Positions 22,868 to 35,090 of a stretch of 64,000 nucleotides of DNA are shown in pieces (positions within the stretch are counted from its first letter, which is position 1; every line of letters starts with the position of its first letter). Source of the stretch: Allolobophora icterica (lineage: Eukaryota; Annelida; Clitellata; Crassiclitellata; Lumbricidae); assembly GCA_963556255.1 (NCBI GenBank), contig OY744607.1:6621739-6685738 (forward strand), read 5' to 3'. A program made the translations under genes and the position numbers. The notes under the pieces are model-generated. The model was not told the DNA's origin. It worked only from the letters and a program-made list of their open reading frames with translations, and did no database searches.

Positions 22868-23913
22868 CTTTCGTAGCATCTCATCTCAAGTGCCAGCAAT
22901 CCGCCTTTGTCACTTCTCTGCAGCCTCCATGACCTTGACTTGCATAATCGAGGACACGTCCTGGTGATGTTACTTTGTTGTGCACACTAAGTCTAATCAT
23001 TTTAACCGATTTCATTAAGTTAGTCAATACTTTGCTTTATTTGCGAGACATTACGTGTTGCGATAGTAAACAATCAGAAATTTCGAAGATTTGCATTTTC
23101 CGTTCATTACTTTACATCTAACATATGAACCTGACAGAATCAAATCAAACTTATACATAAACACATACGTATAAACCTTCACCAGTTGTTTAATCAGTTA
23201 ATGATAATCGCTGATTTTCGATAAACATCAGGTTACAAGCAGATACAAATTGCTTTAAGTGCATGATTGCCTCTATAGGCGGATGTACTGATTCTCTGCT
23301 TAGCATCATTCTGCTAATATAATTAATTATCATTACAATAAAGTTCATCGCAAGTGTAAACGCAAGCTCGGAAATTTCTAAAGCGCTACTTTAAAGCTAT
23401 AGTGTAAAGTGTGCCAGCTCCTTCGTGAGCGTTGCGTCAAGTAGAAGGGGTTATCTAAAGATATAAAATGAAGAACAAAATCCGGTTGCCAGAAGAAAGA
23501 TGAAGAAGGGAACAGGGTAGCTTTGTTATTGTTGTTTGTGTTTATGGAAAAGAAAATGGAAGGCGGAGGTGTGGATGGATTAAAGTAAGATTTCGTGATA
23601 AAGTGAGACTTCATTTAGGTCTGAATGGAAAACCGCTGGAGGCTAGGTAGTAGAGCTTGAGAGAGGTGGCCATGCTAACTACAGTAGGCCTATACAATAT
23701 ACATATATATGTAGTATATAAAGCGCAATATATAGCATACATTTCTTCATTAAACGACAATAGACGAGATTGAAAATTTTAAAATTTTATCAGCTGATTT
23801 TTTCACATGCTGCCACAGTCCAAATTTCCGACAGATCTTTGTTCCTCAAACAAATAATATAGATGCAAAATAATCGTGTAAAATCCCGAAATATGTGCGT
23901 CAGGTGACCAACT
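22868..23913. other. Unannotated interval
   Basis: AT-rich sequence with no recognised gene, repeat or element. Confidence 0.4.
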
Positions 23914-24904
23914 ATATACACCGTGTCTCAAAATAAACTGTGCAAAATTGTTTCTGTCAGAACTTCGTCAAATTTCCATCAATTTAAAAAAATTTTGGTA
24001 GGTAGATGACAAAGTGGCTGAAATTTTATGCTATACATAAATTTTCCACCTCACCTGACTCATGTCACCGCACTACCTTGTTAAACACAGATGTACCAAT
24101 TTCTTATATAACGCTTAAATTTTAACAACTAACGTCTCGAAACTTGGCTGCACTGAAATCCATTTCATCGAGACAGGTGTCAATGTGAATGGGGCCTACT
24201 ATCGCGACAACCTTCTTGCCCAGAAGCTACTGCCAGACATACGCCGGATATCCCAAGGCGAGTTTTTTGTCTTTCAACAGGATGGCGCCCCGGCGCATCG
24301 AGCACGCGACACTGTCTCTTTCCTTGAGCGAGAAACGCCCGACTTCATACCTCCAACACTGTGGCCGCCGAATTCACCGGATCTTAACCCAGTCGACTAT
24401 AGCATATGGAGTGTGCTGCAGGAAAAGGTTTACCGCTCCAGGATAGCCAACGTCGACGAACTCAAAATGCGTCTGATCGACGATTGGGCGCGCTTTGACC
24501 AGTCGATCGTTGATGCTGCTATCAGTCAGTGGCGTTGCCATCTAAACGCTTGTGTCCGTGTAAGCGGGGCACATTTCGAGCACCAATTCTAACACTTTTA
24601 AGCAGATCTGTCATAACAATTAAAAACCCTGCTAAGTAAACCATATTTTACTTTACTGCGTGCTAATTAAGTCGTCAGATAGTTTGTTGCATGTAATAAG
24701 ATTTAGCGTTATATACGAAATTGGCACACCTGTGTTTAACAAGGCTCTTGACGTGAGTCAGGTGAGGTGGAAAATTTATGAATAGCATAAAATTTCAGCC
24801 ATTTTGCCATCTACCTACCAAAAATTATTAAAATTGGTGGAAATTTGACGAAGTTCTGACAGAAACAATTTTGCACAGTTTATTTTGAGACACGGTGTAT
24901 ATAT
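23914..24904. mobile_element. Tc1/mariner-type element with about 205-bp inverted repeats
   Basis: Left (23914-24120) and right (24701-24904) ends are long inverted repeats, starting ACACCGTGTCTCAAAATAAA and running through TTTGGTAGGTAGATG, GAAATTTTATGCTAT and TTCCACCTCACCTGACTCA. The flanks are TA-rich, consistent with insertion at TA, although the exact boundary is ambiguous. The interior keeps only the C-terminal half of a transposase, so the copy cannot move on its own. Confidence 0.9.
24125..24592 (+). pseudogene. Mariner-type transposase, C-terminal fragment (DD37D spacing)
   Basis: The frame is open from about 24125, immediately inside the left inverted repeat, to TAA at 24592. It lacks the N-terminal helix-turn-helix DNA-binding domain and most of the first catalytic strand. 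Conserved motifs are FQQDGAPAHRAR (second catalytic Asp at 24281-24283) and WPPNSPDLNPVDYSIW (third catalytic Asp at 24395-24397), with 37 residues between the two. The position of the first catalytic Asp, in the segment IHFIETG, reads Glu (24170-24172). The direct joint between the left repeat and mid-transposase indicates an internal deletion. The protein class cuts and pastes TA-flanked elements; this copy is expected to be inactive. The C-terminal half still has no stop, so the deletion may be recent. Confidence 0.9.
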
Positions 24905-25510
24905 CAATCAATCAGGTTCGTAAGTCTTTCGGTTATTTTCAATGCCCAGTTTCCAGTATGCAGATGCAAAATTTCGACGGTTTAGCTCATTCGAAAATTT
25001 TTAGGCTACTTTCTGCTTTACTTTCTTTAAAATACTGTACTGTCTTTAAGCAGATAAGTACCAGGTTCAAGCGATTCGTTCGATGGCAGTAAAAGCGATA
25101 AAAGTCAAATTCGTGCGGTTTAAACCTTGGAATACTCTCATATTAGACGTATCAAGTGCTAGCGTTTCGGCGAGTATGCAGATGTTTTGAAACATTAATT
25201 ATCGTGCTATAAATGCAGATTTCTTTAATGCTTATGAGCGTGTTCGTGTCCTGTTCAGAGACTTCCTTTATGCGTCAAACGTCCTCTGACTCAGGCTGTA
25301 GATTCTGGAACATCGTCGATTGGCACCTTCTCCACGTCTGTGTTCGCCTGCACAACGTACTTGTTATTGACGGGTGGTTTGGTTTTAACCTCGTCCAACG
25401 GGTTGCTGAATTCCACATCCTGCAAAAGAAAGCTTTCTTTGAAAAAGGATAAGCATTTATAGAATCTGTGGCGGCCTCGGTTTTGTAGTAGGCCCCTATC
25501 AATATTTAAT
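24905..25510. other. Unannotated interval
   Basis: No recognised gene or repeat; short open frames only. Confidence 0.4.
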
Positions 25511-25514
25511 TTAC

Positions 25515-25572
<58 letters not shown>

Positions 25573-25637
25573 TTATTTTATTTTTTTTTATTTTTTTTTT
25601 TTATTATTATTATATATTATTATTATCAGTAGTAGTA

Positions 25638-25683
<46 letters not shown>

Positions 25684-25701
25684 CAGTAGCAGTAGCAGTA
25701 G

Positions 25702-25732
<31 letters not shown>

Positions 25733-25768
25733 AGCAGTAGCAGTAGCAGTAGCAGTAGCAGTAGCAGC

Positions 25769-25799
<31 letters not shown>
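25515..25799. repeat. (ATT)n followed by (AGT)n/(AGC)n arrays
   Basis: An ATT array (25515-25572), a T-rich spacer, then AGT/GCA trinucleotides (25628-25799). The long leucine run on the - strand is an artefact of the repeat. Confidence 0.9.
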
Positions 25800-26489
25800 T
25801 CATCTTTATCATTATTCCTGGGGCCGACATATGATTCCCCGCGATCTGAAATAGCTCCGGAGAATTTCTAAAGGTCTGCTAAGCATTGTCAAGTTCAGGT
25901 AGAGAGATGGTGCTGCGAAAGGCGGCAGTAAGTATTAAAGCTTTGGATACCAGCTGTAAGGCGTTGCGAAAGATGGCGTCTGTGCTGTTACAACTACTAT
26001 TTCCACTCCTACTATTACGACTACTTCTACTACCATCACTTCCACTACCATTACTAATACTATTGCTACGACTATCATTATTATTTTTTATTGTTATTAT
26101 TATAGACAGCAGCAAAAAACATACGATGCTTAAAGCATCACTCGTTGGTCTACCACGGCTGAATCCAGAGCTGGAAGCAAAGTGTGTCACGAAAAGTTGT
26201 TTGTAATGAAATAGTCGTTATCGTAAGCCAAGCGCAGGGCATCAGCTCAATCCGCGAACTTCTTTAGCGTTACTGTATAAAACTCGTTGTAAAGTCTATG
26301 AGCTTGTCAAATTGCAGAGTGAGTGTGAGTGAAAGCAAAGGGAGGTCCAACATGTTGTCAAAGCATGTAACCGGCAAGAAAGGTCGCTAAGTCGTTACAG
26401 CTTCAGTTTTACATAATTATTACGGCCCAATTAGCCGGAATTCCAATTTATGACTGCGAGAGACATAGAGGCAGACTTTAAATAACTAT

Positions 26490-26665
26490 ATCTCTTGTAT
26501 CTTGACCTGGAACCAATTTTACTTTACCTGCCTATCAATTTCGTTTTGACTGAGCGCCTGTGAATCAATTGGTACCTGTGACTTCGTTTGACTTCGTTTG
26601 TTTGGACACTGTAGAAATCTCGAGATTAGGTTTACAGTGCCATTTGCCCGCACAGCCACCGCGCA
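26490..26665 (+). mobile_element. LINE 3' end fragment
   Basis: CTTGACCTGGAACCAATTTT, TTTTGACTGAGCGCCTGTGAA and CTGTAGAAATCTCGAGATTAG follow the same order as the ends at 47207-47330 and 56945-57070. Confidence 0.7.
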
Positions 26666-27415
26666 GAATCGTGCTTTTTCAGCTTCTCGGGAGCTGCGTC
26701 TGCTCCCCAGAACTCCCTCTGATACGTTCTAAACTATACTGAAAACTGTTTTATTTGGCCGTGCTGGAGTCGGGAGCACCTCTGTGTAGCCTCCTTGAAG
26801 AGGTGCTATAAAAATACTCTAATGAATGGATGAATGAATGAACAATTACTCTGAGTAAAAACTACAAATTAAAAGGCTTACGCAAGTTCTGCACCTGCGG
26901 AACCACACTTTAAATCCTGAAGCTCAAGATATATGGAATCACAATCGATCAGTTCCGCAGTTATATTAGAAGTCGGCGTCGAATCCGCAATATTGTAGGC
27001 CTCTTAAAAATTCTTCATATCGTTAATATCACTGAGGCCGTCTGAAACTTGTAGCACAAGCTTACCTTTTTGCCGACAGGCGTAGAATGGAGGTTTCGGA
27101 AGTAACGAACTGTCACCTGTAACGAAAAGACACAATAAATAACCATTTCAGGAAGGCTTACTACAATTGAATGCATAATTTTACCACACTTTTCAACAGA
27201 GAAAATATTAATTTATTCGTATACGGTCAATAGGTGGCAATACAGTACATTTCATTTACGGACTCATTGAATTGCATAATCACTCATTGCTTGCGTCAGT
27301 GATTTTCACCAGTTTCAGGGTTATTTCTGTTTTCACGCTATAGTTTCTAGTTTGTAATGGCAATGTTTGAGCTAATTAACAATTTAAACGGTTTTATTTT
27401 AGAAGCAACAGATTT
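26666..27415. other. Unannotated interval with a reversed retroelement tail
   Basis: At about 26780-26845 CTCCTTGAAGAGGTGCTATA precedes an (AATG)n run, resembling a retroposon tail. The remainder is unrecognised. Confidence 0.4.
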
Positions 27416-28345
27416 CAGCGTTGTGATTCCGCATTCTTCTTCAAACCCTCGTCATCTCTCGCCTTGGCCAAGGGCGGATCCAGAAGGTCTGTCAGGGGGG
27501 CCAAAAATTTTTTAGACAATCTCCCAAAAAAGTTGATGACTTTTTTTTTAGTCATTAACCTTTTTAATGTCTTCAGTCTACATCTACGGGACCCGCGTTC
27601 TGTGTACATTTTACTCATCCACGCCTACAGGGGGGCCACGCCTGTGTAAACATCATAAAACGCCCATAAAACACATGTTAAAAATAAAGACAAATTTCAA
27701 ATGGGGGGCCATGGCCGGATTGGCCCCCCTGGATCCGCCCCTGGCCTTGGCTACTGCAACTCTGTCCCGTCCGGTCTTCCCACATCGACACGACAACCTC
27801 TATCATCTGTTCTCCACACGGCCGCTCGTCTAGTAAAAGGTCTTGGTCCTAGAGATCATATCACACCATCCCTGAAACAACTACACCGGCTTCCCATCCA
27901 TGCCCGCATCGCCTCAAAATCTCCCTCATGTACTACATCCACTCCGAAATCTCTCCCTCGCACATTACATCCATGGGCCGCCATGTTCTGCTTCCCATTC
28001 CAGAGGACTCCGATCGGCCACGCATTGTATTGTATTGTAATGCATTGCAGGCCTATTAACGAATTTATGAAGCGCCTCTCGCAGTACAACCTAATCAGAG
28101 CCTACGCGTGGGGATTATACAACCCATCGAACCAACAGAAAGTTTGGTAGTAGTGCCTTCTCGGTTTCAGGACCCATAAAATGGAGCAGTCTTCCAACTA
28201 CAGTCCGTCAATGCACATCTGTTATTCAATTTAAATGAAAATTGAAAACTCATCTTTTCACATTGCACTATGACTAGGAATGCAGCGCAACGTGCTCTCG
28301 TGCAAGACTTGTTAAAGCGCGCTATAAATCTTTAGTTATATTGTG
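27416..28345 (+). pseudogene. LINE reverse transcriptase C-terminal remnant
   Basis: Joining sequence across the hAT-type element 27469-27743 gives the typical segment ISRLGYCNSVPSGLP, continuing as LHTAARLVKGLG, DHITPSLKQLHRLP (27775-27900) and ending near LKTHLFTLHYD (about 28240-28270). These are the C-terminal motifs of CR1/L2-like ORF2. It closes with GCGCTATAAATC (28320). A reversed retroelement 3' end with GAAGCGCCTCTCGCAG (about 28025-28135) has inserted near its end. Frames are broken. Confidence 0.8.
27469..27743. mobile_element. hAT-type MITE (275 bp), TSD GCCTTGGC
   Basis: Ends CAAGGGCGGATCCAG and CTGGATCCGCCCCTG, one mismatch in 15. Perfect 8-bp repeats GCCTTGGC lie at 27461-27468 and 27744-27751. 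The host LINE frame becomes continuous when the element is removed. Confidence 0.9.
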
Positions 28346-29067
28346 TAATTAGTGTATGTATTGTGATGTTGAACATCCACGTTTCTGTATGTGTTGTGTA
28401 GGATATACGCCGTTAATTCGCGGAAGTTTTCTTCCAGGCCAAACGCACGATCACTCGATCTAGATCGGCAGTCATACAGGGTCCACATGTTTTTAGGTTA
28501 AAAAGCCTGTATAATTAACAGCTGTACAAATATGCGTGTGTTTTTAGAGTGTGTAGGCCAATAAATTACCCGTATAATTCACTAAATGGCAAATAGTTAT
28601 TCACCCTATGAATACCATATGGCTAGATAGACTTATTTGCAAGCCAAATACCATCTGGCGCGATCCCGTAATACAGAATCGCATAAGAATCAGAGTCCGT
28701 ATTCTTAAATCCACCAGCTATCCATTACTAACACCTTAATGTCGTTCTCAGATCTTTGTGGATTTTATAAAGTCACCATTATGCTAATGTTTTCAGCTCA
28801 GATTAGCCAAAATCCAAGTTAAGATTATACAAGACAGATAGAAGTAGCAAGCAAAAATAATTTCTTAGATCATGCAGTACAATTTAAAAATGAACGCACT
28901 GTATGACGTTAGTAAAATAGTTAAACAGAAGTAGCTGCCAAAATAATTTTACATCATATAGTAGAATTAGAAATGTTATGTACTATATGCCGTTACTGAA
29001 ATTGAAATGATAAGGTCATTAAACCAAGTGAAATTTTAATGTCAGAGAAAAGGTATGACAAAGAGTC
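28346..29067. other. Interval downstream of the antistasin-type exon
   Basis: The 3' exon(s) of the - strand gene, encoding the cytoplasmic tail, should lie here or at lower coordinates. I found no convincing candidate. Confidence 0.4.
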
Positions 29068-29073
29068 ACTTAC
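29068..29073 (-). promoter_or_regulatory. Splice donor GTAAGT ending the antistasin-type exon
   Basis: The reverse strand reads ATCATC-GTAAGT immediately after the transmembrane segment, a perfect consensus 5' splice site. The 27 further codons to the TGA at 28993 would be intron read-through. Confidence 0.75.
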
Positions 29074-32000
29074 GATGATTATCACAGCTGCAGCAACGAA
29101 CATCACCAACGCACACACAAGCAGGATGATGGCGGTGACAGATAAAGGACGATAGTCGTCACAGGCCGATCCAACACAGGGGCTGCACTCGCACATTTCG
29201 CACCCGGTGCTGTCAGTTTTCCGTCCATAATAACAACTGATGGAACATACTTTTGCCGGGCAAGGATTGCATTCGCATATATCGCAACCGTTAATATTCT
29301 TCTTGAATCCATTTTCACAATACATAAGGCACTGAGACTGAGGACATGTGTCGCATTCGCATTTGTCGCATCCATTGGCATCTTTCTTGAATCCATTCGC
29401 ACAGAACATAAGGCACTGGGATCGAGGACATGGCTCACATTCGCATGTGTCACATCCATTGGCATCTTTTTTGAATCCATTCGGGCAGTACATTCTGCAA
29501 GTCGCTGGAGAACACGGATTACATTGACATGTCTGGCAACCATTGGAGTCGTTTTTGAATCCATTCGGACAGTACATATCGCACATCACCGGTGAGCAAG
29601 GATCACATTCGCATGTGTTACAGCCATTGGCATCTTTTTTGAATCCATTCGGGCAGTACATTCTGCAAGTCGCTGGAGAACACGGATTACATTCACATGT
29701 CTGGCAACCATTGGAGTCGTTTTTGAATCCATTTTCACAGTACATAAGGCACATCACCGGTGAACATGGCTCACACTGACATTTGTTGCAACCGTTGGCA
29801 TCCTTCTTGAATCCATTGGGACAGTACATATCGCACATCACCGGTGAGCAAGGATCACACTCACATTTGTTGCAACCGTTGGCATCCTTCTTGAATCCAT
29901 TGGGACAGTACATATCGCACATCACCGGTGAGCAAGGATCACACTCACATTTGTTGCAACCGTTGGCATCCTTCTTGAATCCATTCGGACAGTACATATC
30001 GCACATCACCGGTGAGCAAGGATCACACTCACATTTGTTGCAACCGTTGGCATCCTTCTTGAATCCATTGGCACAGTACATATCGCACATCACCGGTGAG
30101 CAAGGATCACACTCACATTTGTTGCAACCGTTGGCATCCTTCTTGAATCCATTGGGACAGTACATATCGCACATCACCGGTGAGCAAGGATCACATTCGC
30201 ATGTGTTACAGCCATTGGCATCTTTTTTGAATCCATTCGGGCAGTACATTCTGCAAGTCGCTGGAGAACACGGATTACATTCACATGTCTGGCAACCATT
30301 GGAGTCGTTTTTGAATCCATTCGGGCAGTACATTCTGCAAGTCGCTGGAGAACACGGATTACATTCACATGTCTGGCAACCATTGGAGTCGTTTTTGAAT
30401 CCATTCGGGCAGTACATAAGGCACATCACTGCTGAACATGGCTCACACTCACATTTGTTGCAACCGTTGGCATCCTTCTTGAATCCATTGGGACAGTACA
30501 TATCGCACATCACCGGTGAGCAAGGATTACACTCACATTTGTTGCAACCGTTGGCATCCTTCTTGAATCCATTGGGACAGTACATATCGCACATCACACG
30601 TGAGCAAGGATCACACTCACATTTGCTGCAATTGTTGGCATCCTTCTTGAATCCATTGGCACAGAACATATCGCACATCACCGGTGAGCAAGGATCACAT
30701 TCGCATGTGTTACAGCCATTGGCATCTTTTTTGAATCCATTCGGGCAGTACATTCTGCAAGTCGCTGGAGAACACGGATTACATTCACATGTCTGGCAAC
30801 CATTGGAGTCGTTTTTGAATCCATTCGGGCAGTACATAAGGCACATCACTGCTGAACATGTCTCACACTCACATTTGTTGCAACCGTTGGCATCCTTCTT
30901 GAATCCATTGGGACAGTACATATCGCACATCACCGGTGAGCAAGGATCACACTCACATTTGCTGCAATTGTTGGCATCCTTCTTGAATCCATTGGGACAG
31001 TACATATCGCACATCACCGGTGAGCAAGGATCACACTCACATTTGCTGCAACCGTTGGCATCCTTCTTGAATCCATTGGGACAGTACATATCGCACATCA
31101 CCGGTGAGCAAGGATCACACTCACATTTGTTGCAACCGTTGGCATCCTTCTTGAATCCATTGGGACAGTACATATCGCACATCACCGATGAGCAAGGATC
31201 ACACTCACATTTGTTGCAACCGTTGGCATCCTTCTTGAATCCATTGGCACAGTACATATCGCACATCACCGGTGAGCAAGGATCACACTCACATTTGTTG
31301 CAACCGTTGGCATCCTTCTTGAATCCATTGGGACAGTACATATCGCACATCACCGGTGAGCAAGGATCACATTCGCATGTGTTACAGCCATTGGCATCTT
31401 TTTTGAATCCATTCGGGCAGTACATTCTGCAAGTCGCTGGAGAACACGGATTACATTCACATGTCTGGCAACCATTGGAGTCGTTTTTGAATCCATTCGG
31501 GCAGTACATTCTGCAAGTCGCTGGAGAACACGGATTACATTCACATGTCTGGCAACCATTGGAGTCGTTTTTGAATCCATTCGGGCAGTACATAAGGCAC
31601 ATCACTGCTGAACATGGCTCACACTCACATTTGTTGCAACCGTTGGCATCCTTCTTGAATCCATTCGGACAGTACATATCGCACATCACCGGTGAGCAAG
31701 GATTACACTCACATTTGTTGCAACCGTTGGCATCCTTCTTGAATCCATTGGGACAGTACATATCGCACATCACCGGTGAGCAAGGATCACACTCACATTT
31801 GCTGCAATTGTTGGCATCCTTCTTGAATCCATTGGCACAGAACATATCGCACATCACCGGTGAGCAAGGATCACATTCGCATGTGTTACAGCCATTGGCA
31901 TCTTTTTTGAATCCATTCGGGCAGTACATTCTGCAAGTCGCTGGAAAACACGGATTACATTCACATGTCTGGCAACCATTGGAGTCGTTTTTGAATCCAT

Positions 32001-35000
32001 TCGGGCAGTACATAAGGCACATCACTGCTGAACATGTCTCACACTCACATTTGTTGCAACCGTTGGCATCCTTCTTGAATCCATTGGGACAGTACATATC
32101 GCACATCACCGGTGAGCAAGGATCACACTCACATTTGCTGCAACCGTTGGCATCCTTCTTGAATCCATTGGGACAGTACATATCGCACATCACCGGTGAG
32201 CAAGGATCACACTCACATTTGTTGCAACCGTTGGCATCCTTCTTGAATCCATTGGGACAGTACATATCGCACATCACCGGTGAGCAAGGATCACACTCAC
32301 ATTTGTTGCAACCGTTGGCATCCTTCTTGAATCCATTGGCACAGTACATATCGCACATCACCGGTGAGCAAGGATCACACTCACATTTGTTGCAACCGTT
32401 GGCATCCTTCTTGAATCCATTGGGACAGTACATATCGCACATCACCGGTGAGCAAGGATCACATTCGCATGTGTTACAGCCATTGGCATCTTTTTTGAAT
32501 CCATTCGGGCAGTACATTCTGCAAGTCGCTGGAGAACACGGATTACATTCACATGTCTGGCAACCATTGGAGTCGTTTTTGAATCCATTCGGGCAGTACA
32601 TTCTGCAAGTCGCTGGAGAACACGGATTACATTCACATGTCTGGCAACCATTGGAGTCGTTTTTGAATCCATTCGGGCAGTACACAAGGCACATCACTGC
32701 TGAACATGGCTCACACTCACATTTGTTGCAACCGTTGGCATCCTTCTTGAATCCATTCGGACAGTACATATCGCACATCACCGGTGAGCAAGGATTACAC
32801 TCACATTTGTTGCAACCGTTGGCATCCTTCTTGAATCCATTGGGACAGTACATATCGCACATCACCGGTGAGCAAGGATCACACTCACATTTGCTGCAAT
32901 TGTTGGCATCCTTCTTGAATCCATTGGCACAGAACATATCGCACATCACCGGTGAGCAAGGATCACATTCGCATGTGTTACAGCCATTGGCATCTTTTTT
33001 GAATCCATTCGGGCAGTACATTCTGCAAGTCGCTGGAGAACACGGATTACATTCACATGTCTGGCAACCATTGGAGTCGTTTTTGAATCCATTCGGGCAG
33101 TACATAAGGCACATCACTGCTGAACATGTCTCACACTCACATTTGTTGCAACCGTTGGCATCCTTCTTGAATCCATTGGGACAGTACATATCGCACATCA
33201 CCGGTGAGCAAGGATCACATTCGCATGTGTTACAGCCATTGGCATCTTTTTTGAATCCATTCGGGCAGTACATTCTGCAAGTCGCTGGAGAACACGGATT
33301 ACATTCACATGTCTGGCAACCATTGGAGTCGTTTTTGAATCCATTCGGGCAGTACATAAGGCACATCACTGCTGAACATGGCTCACACTCACATTTGTTG
33401 CAACCGTTGGCATCCTTCTTGAATCCATTCGGACAGTACATATCGCACATCACCGGTGAGCAAGGATTACACTCACATTTGTTGCAGCCGTTGGCATCCT
33501 TCTTGAATCCATTGGGACAGTACATATCGCACATCACCGGTGAGCAAGGATCACACTCACATTTGCTGCAATTGTTGGCATCCTTCTTGAATCCATTGGC
33601 ACAGTACATATCGCACATCACCGGTGAGCAAGGATCACATTCGCATGTGTTACAGCCATTGGCATCCTTTTTGAATCCATTCGGGCAGTACATTCTGCAA
33701 GTCGCTGGAGAACACGGATTACATTCACATGTCTGGCAACCATTGGAGTCGTTTTTGAATCCATTCGGGCAGTACATAAGGCACATCACTGCTGAACATG
33801 GCTCACACTCACATTTGTTGCAACCGTTGGCATCCTTCTTGAATCCATTGGGACAGTACATATCGCACATCACCGGTGAGCAAGGATTACACTCACATTT
33901 GTTGCAACCGTTGGCATCCTTCTTGAATCCATTGGGACAGTACATATCGCACATCACCGGTGAGCAAGGATCACACTCACATTTGCTGCAATTGTTGGCA
34001 TCCTTCTTGAATCCATTGGCACAGAACATATCGCACATCACCGGTGAGCAAGGATCACATTCGCATGTGTTACAGCCATTGGCATCTTTTTTGAATCCAT
34101 TCGGGCAGTACATTCTGCAAGTCGCTGGAGAACACGGATTACATTCACATGTCTGGCAACCATTGGAGTCGTTTTTGAATCCATTCGGGCAGTACATAAG
34201 GCACATCACTGCTGAACATGTCTCACACTCACATTTGTTGCAACCGTTGGCATCCTTCTTGAATCCATTGGGACAGTACATATCGCACATCACCGGTGAG
34301 CAAGGATCACACTCACATTTGCTGCAATTGTTGGCATCCTTCTTGAATCCATTGGGACAGTACATATCGCACATCACCGGTGAGCAAGGATCACACTCAC
34401 ATTTGCTGCAATTGTTGGCATCCTTCTTGAATCCATTGGGACAGTACATATCGCACATCACCGGTGAGCAAGGATCACACTCACATTTGTTGCAACCGTT
34501 GGCATCCTTCTTGAATCCATTGGGACAGTACATATCGCACATCACCGGTGAGCAAGGATTACACTCACATTTGTTGCAACCGTTGGCATCCTTCTTGAAT
34601 CCATTGGGACAGTACATATCGCACATCACCGGTGAGCAAGGATCACACTCACATTTGTTGCAACCGTTGGCATCCTTCTTGAATCCATTGGGACAGTACA
34701 TATCGCACATCACCGGTGAGCAAGGATCACACTCACATTTGCTGCAATTGTTGGCATCCTTCTTGAATCCATTGGCACAGTACATATCGCACATCACCGG
34801 TGAGCAAGGATCACACTCACATTTGTTGCAACCGTTGGCATCCTTCTTGAATCCATTCGGACAGTACATATCGCACATCACCGGTGAGCAAGGATCACAT
34901 TCGCATGTGTTACAGCCATTGGCATCTTTTTTGAATCCATTCGGGCAGTACATTCTGCAAGTCGCTGGGGAACACGGATTACACTCACATATCGGACAAC

Positions 35001-35069
35001 CACTGGAGTCGTTTTTGAACCCATTCTCGCAAAAAATTAGGCACTGGACAGGATTGCACGAAGTTGTTC
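29074..35069 (-). CDS. Giant membrane-anchored antistasin-repeat protein (internal exon)
   Basis: One exon of 1998 complete codons. After a split codon and three residues come exactly 70 tandem units of 28 residues (35058-29179), each with six cysteines spaced C-x4-C-x3-C-x10-C-x2-C-x-C and an NGFKKDANGC-type core. This is the antistasin-like domain pattern known from leech and Hydra serine-protease inhibitors, which usually have one to six domains. The array is followed by a partial unit (CVGSACDD) and a hydrophobic helix, LSVTAIILLVCALVMFVAAA, predicted to span the membrane. The exon starts after an acceptor (phase 1) and ends at GTAAGT (phase 0). The exon's own first ATG (34953) lies inside unit 2 and is not the real start; the signal-peptide exon was not found. 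Extracellular location with a single membrane anchor and protease inhibition are inferred. The + strand also shows a 1767-codon open frame here, a by-product of the repeat. Confidence 0.88.
29179..35058 (-). repeat. 84-bp coding repeat, 70 in-phase copies with higher-order structure
   Basis: All units are 84 bp without a single net insertion or deletion. Units 24-36 (33126-32035), 37-50 (32034-30859) and 51-63 (30858-29767) form higher-order blocks of 13, 14 and 13 units with almost the same order of variants, so recent growth was by blocks of 1092 or 1176 bp. The first unit and the last three units (68-70) are the most diverged. Confidence 0.9.
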
Positions 35070-35090
35070 CTGAAATCGTGAAATAAATGG
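35070..35090 (-). promoter_or_regulatory. Splice acceptor opening the antistasin-type exon
   Basis: The reverse strand reads CCATTTATTTCACGATTTCAG directly before the first cysteine-rich unit, a pyrimidine-rich tract with CAG. The exon then begins in phase 1, common for extracellular modules. Confidence 0.6.

Noticed and set aside
29783..35086. A 1767-codon open frame on the + strand
   Set aside because: It is the antisense of the antistasin-type array. The 84-bp unit happens to lack stops in this frame, so 63 copies stay open. Conserved cysteine spacing, splice sites and the membrane helix all support the - strand.
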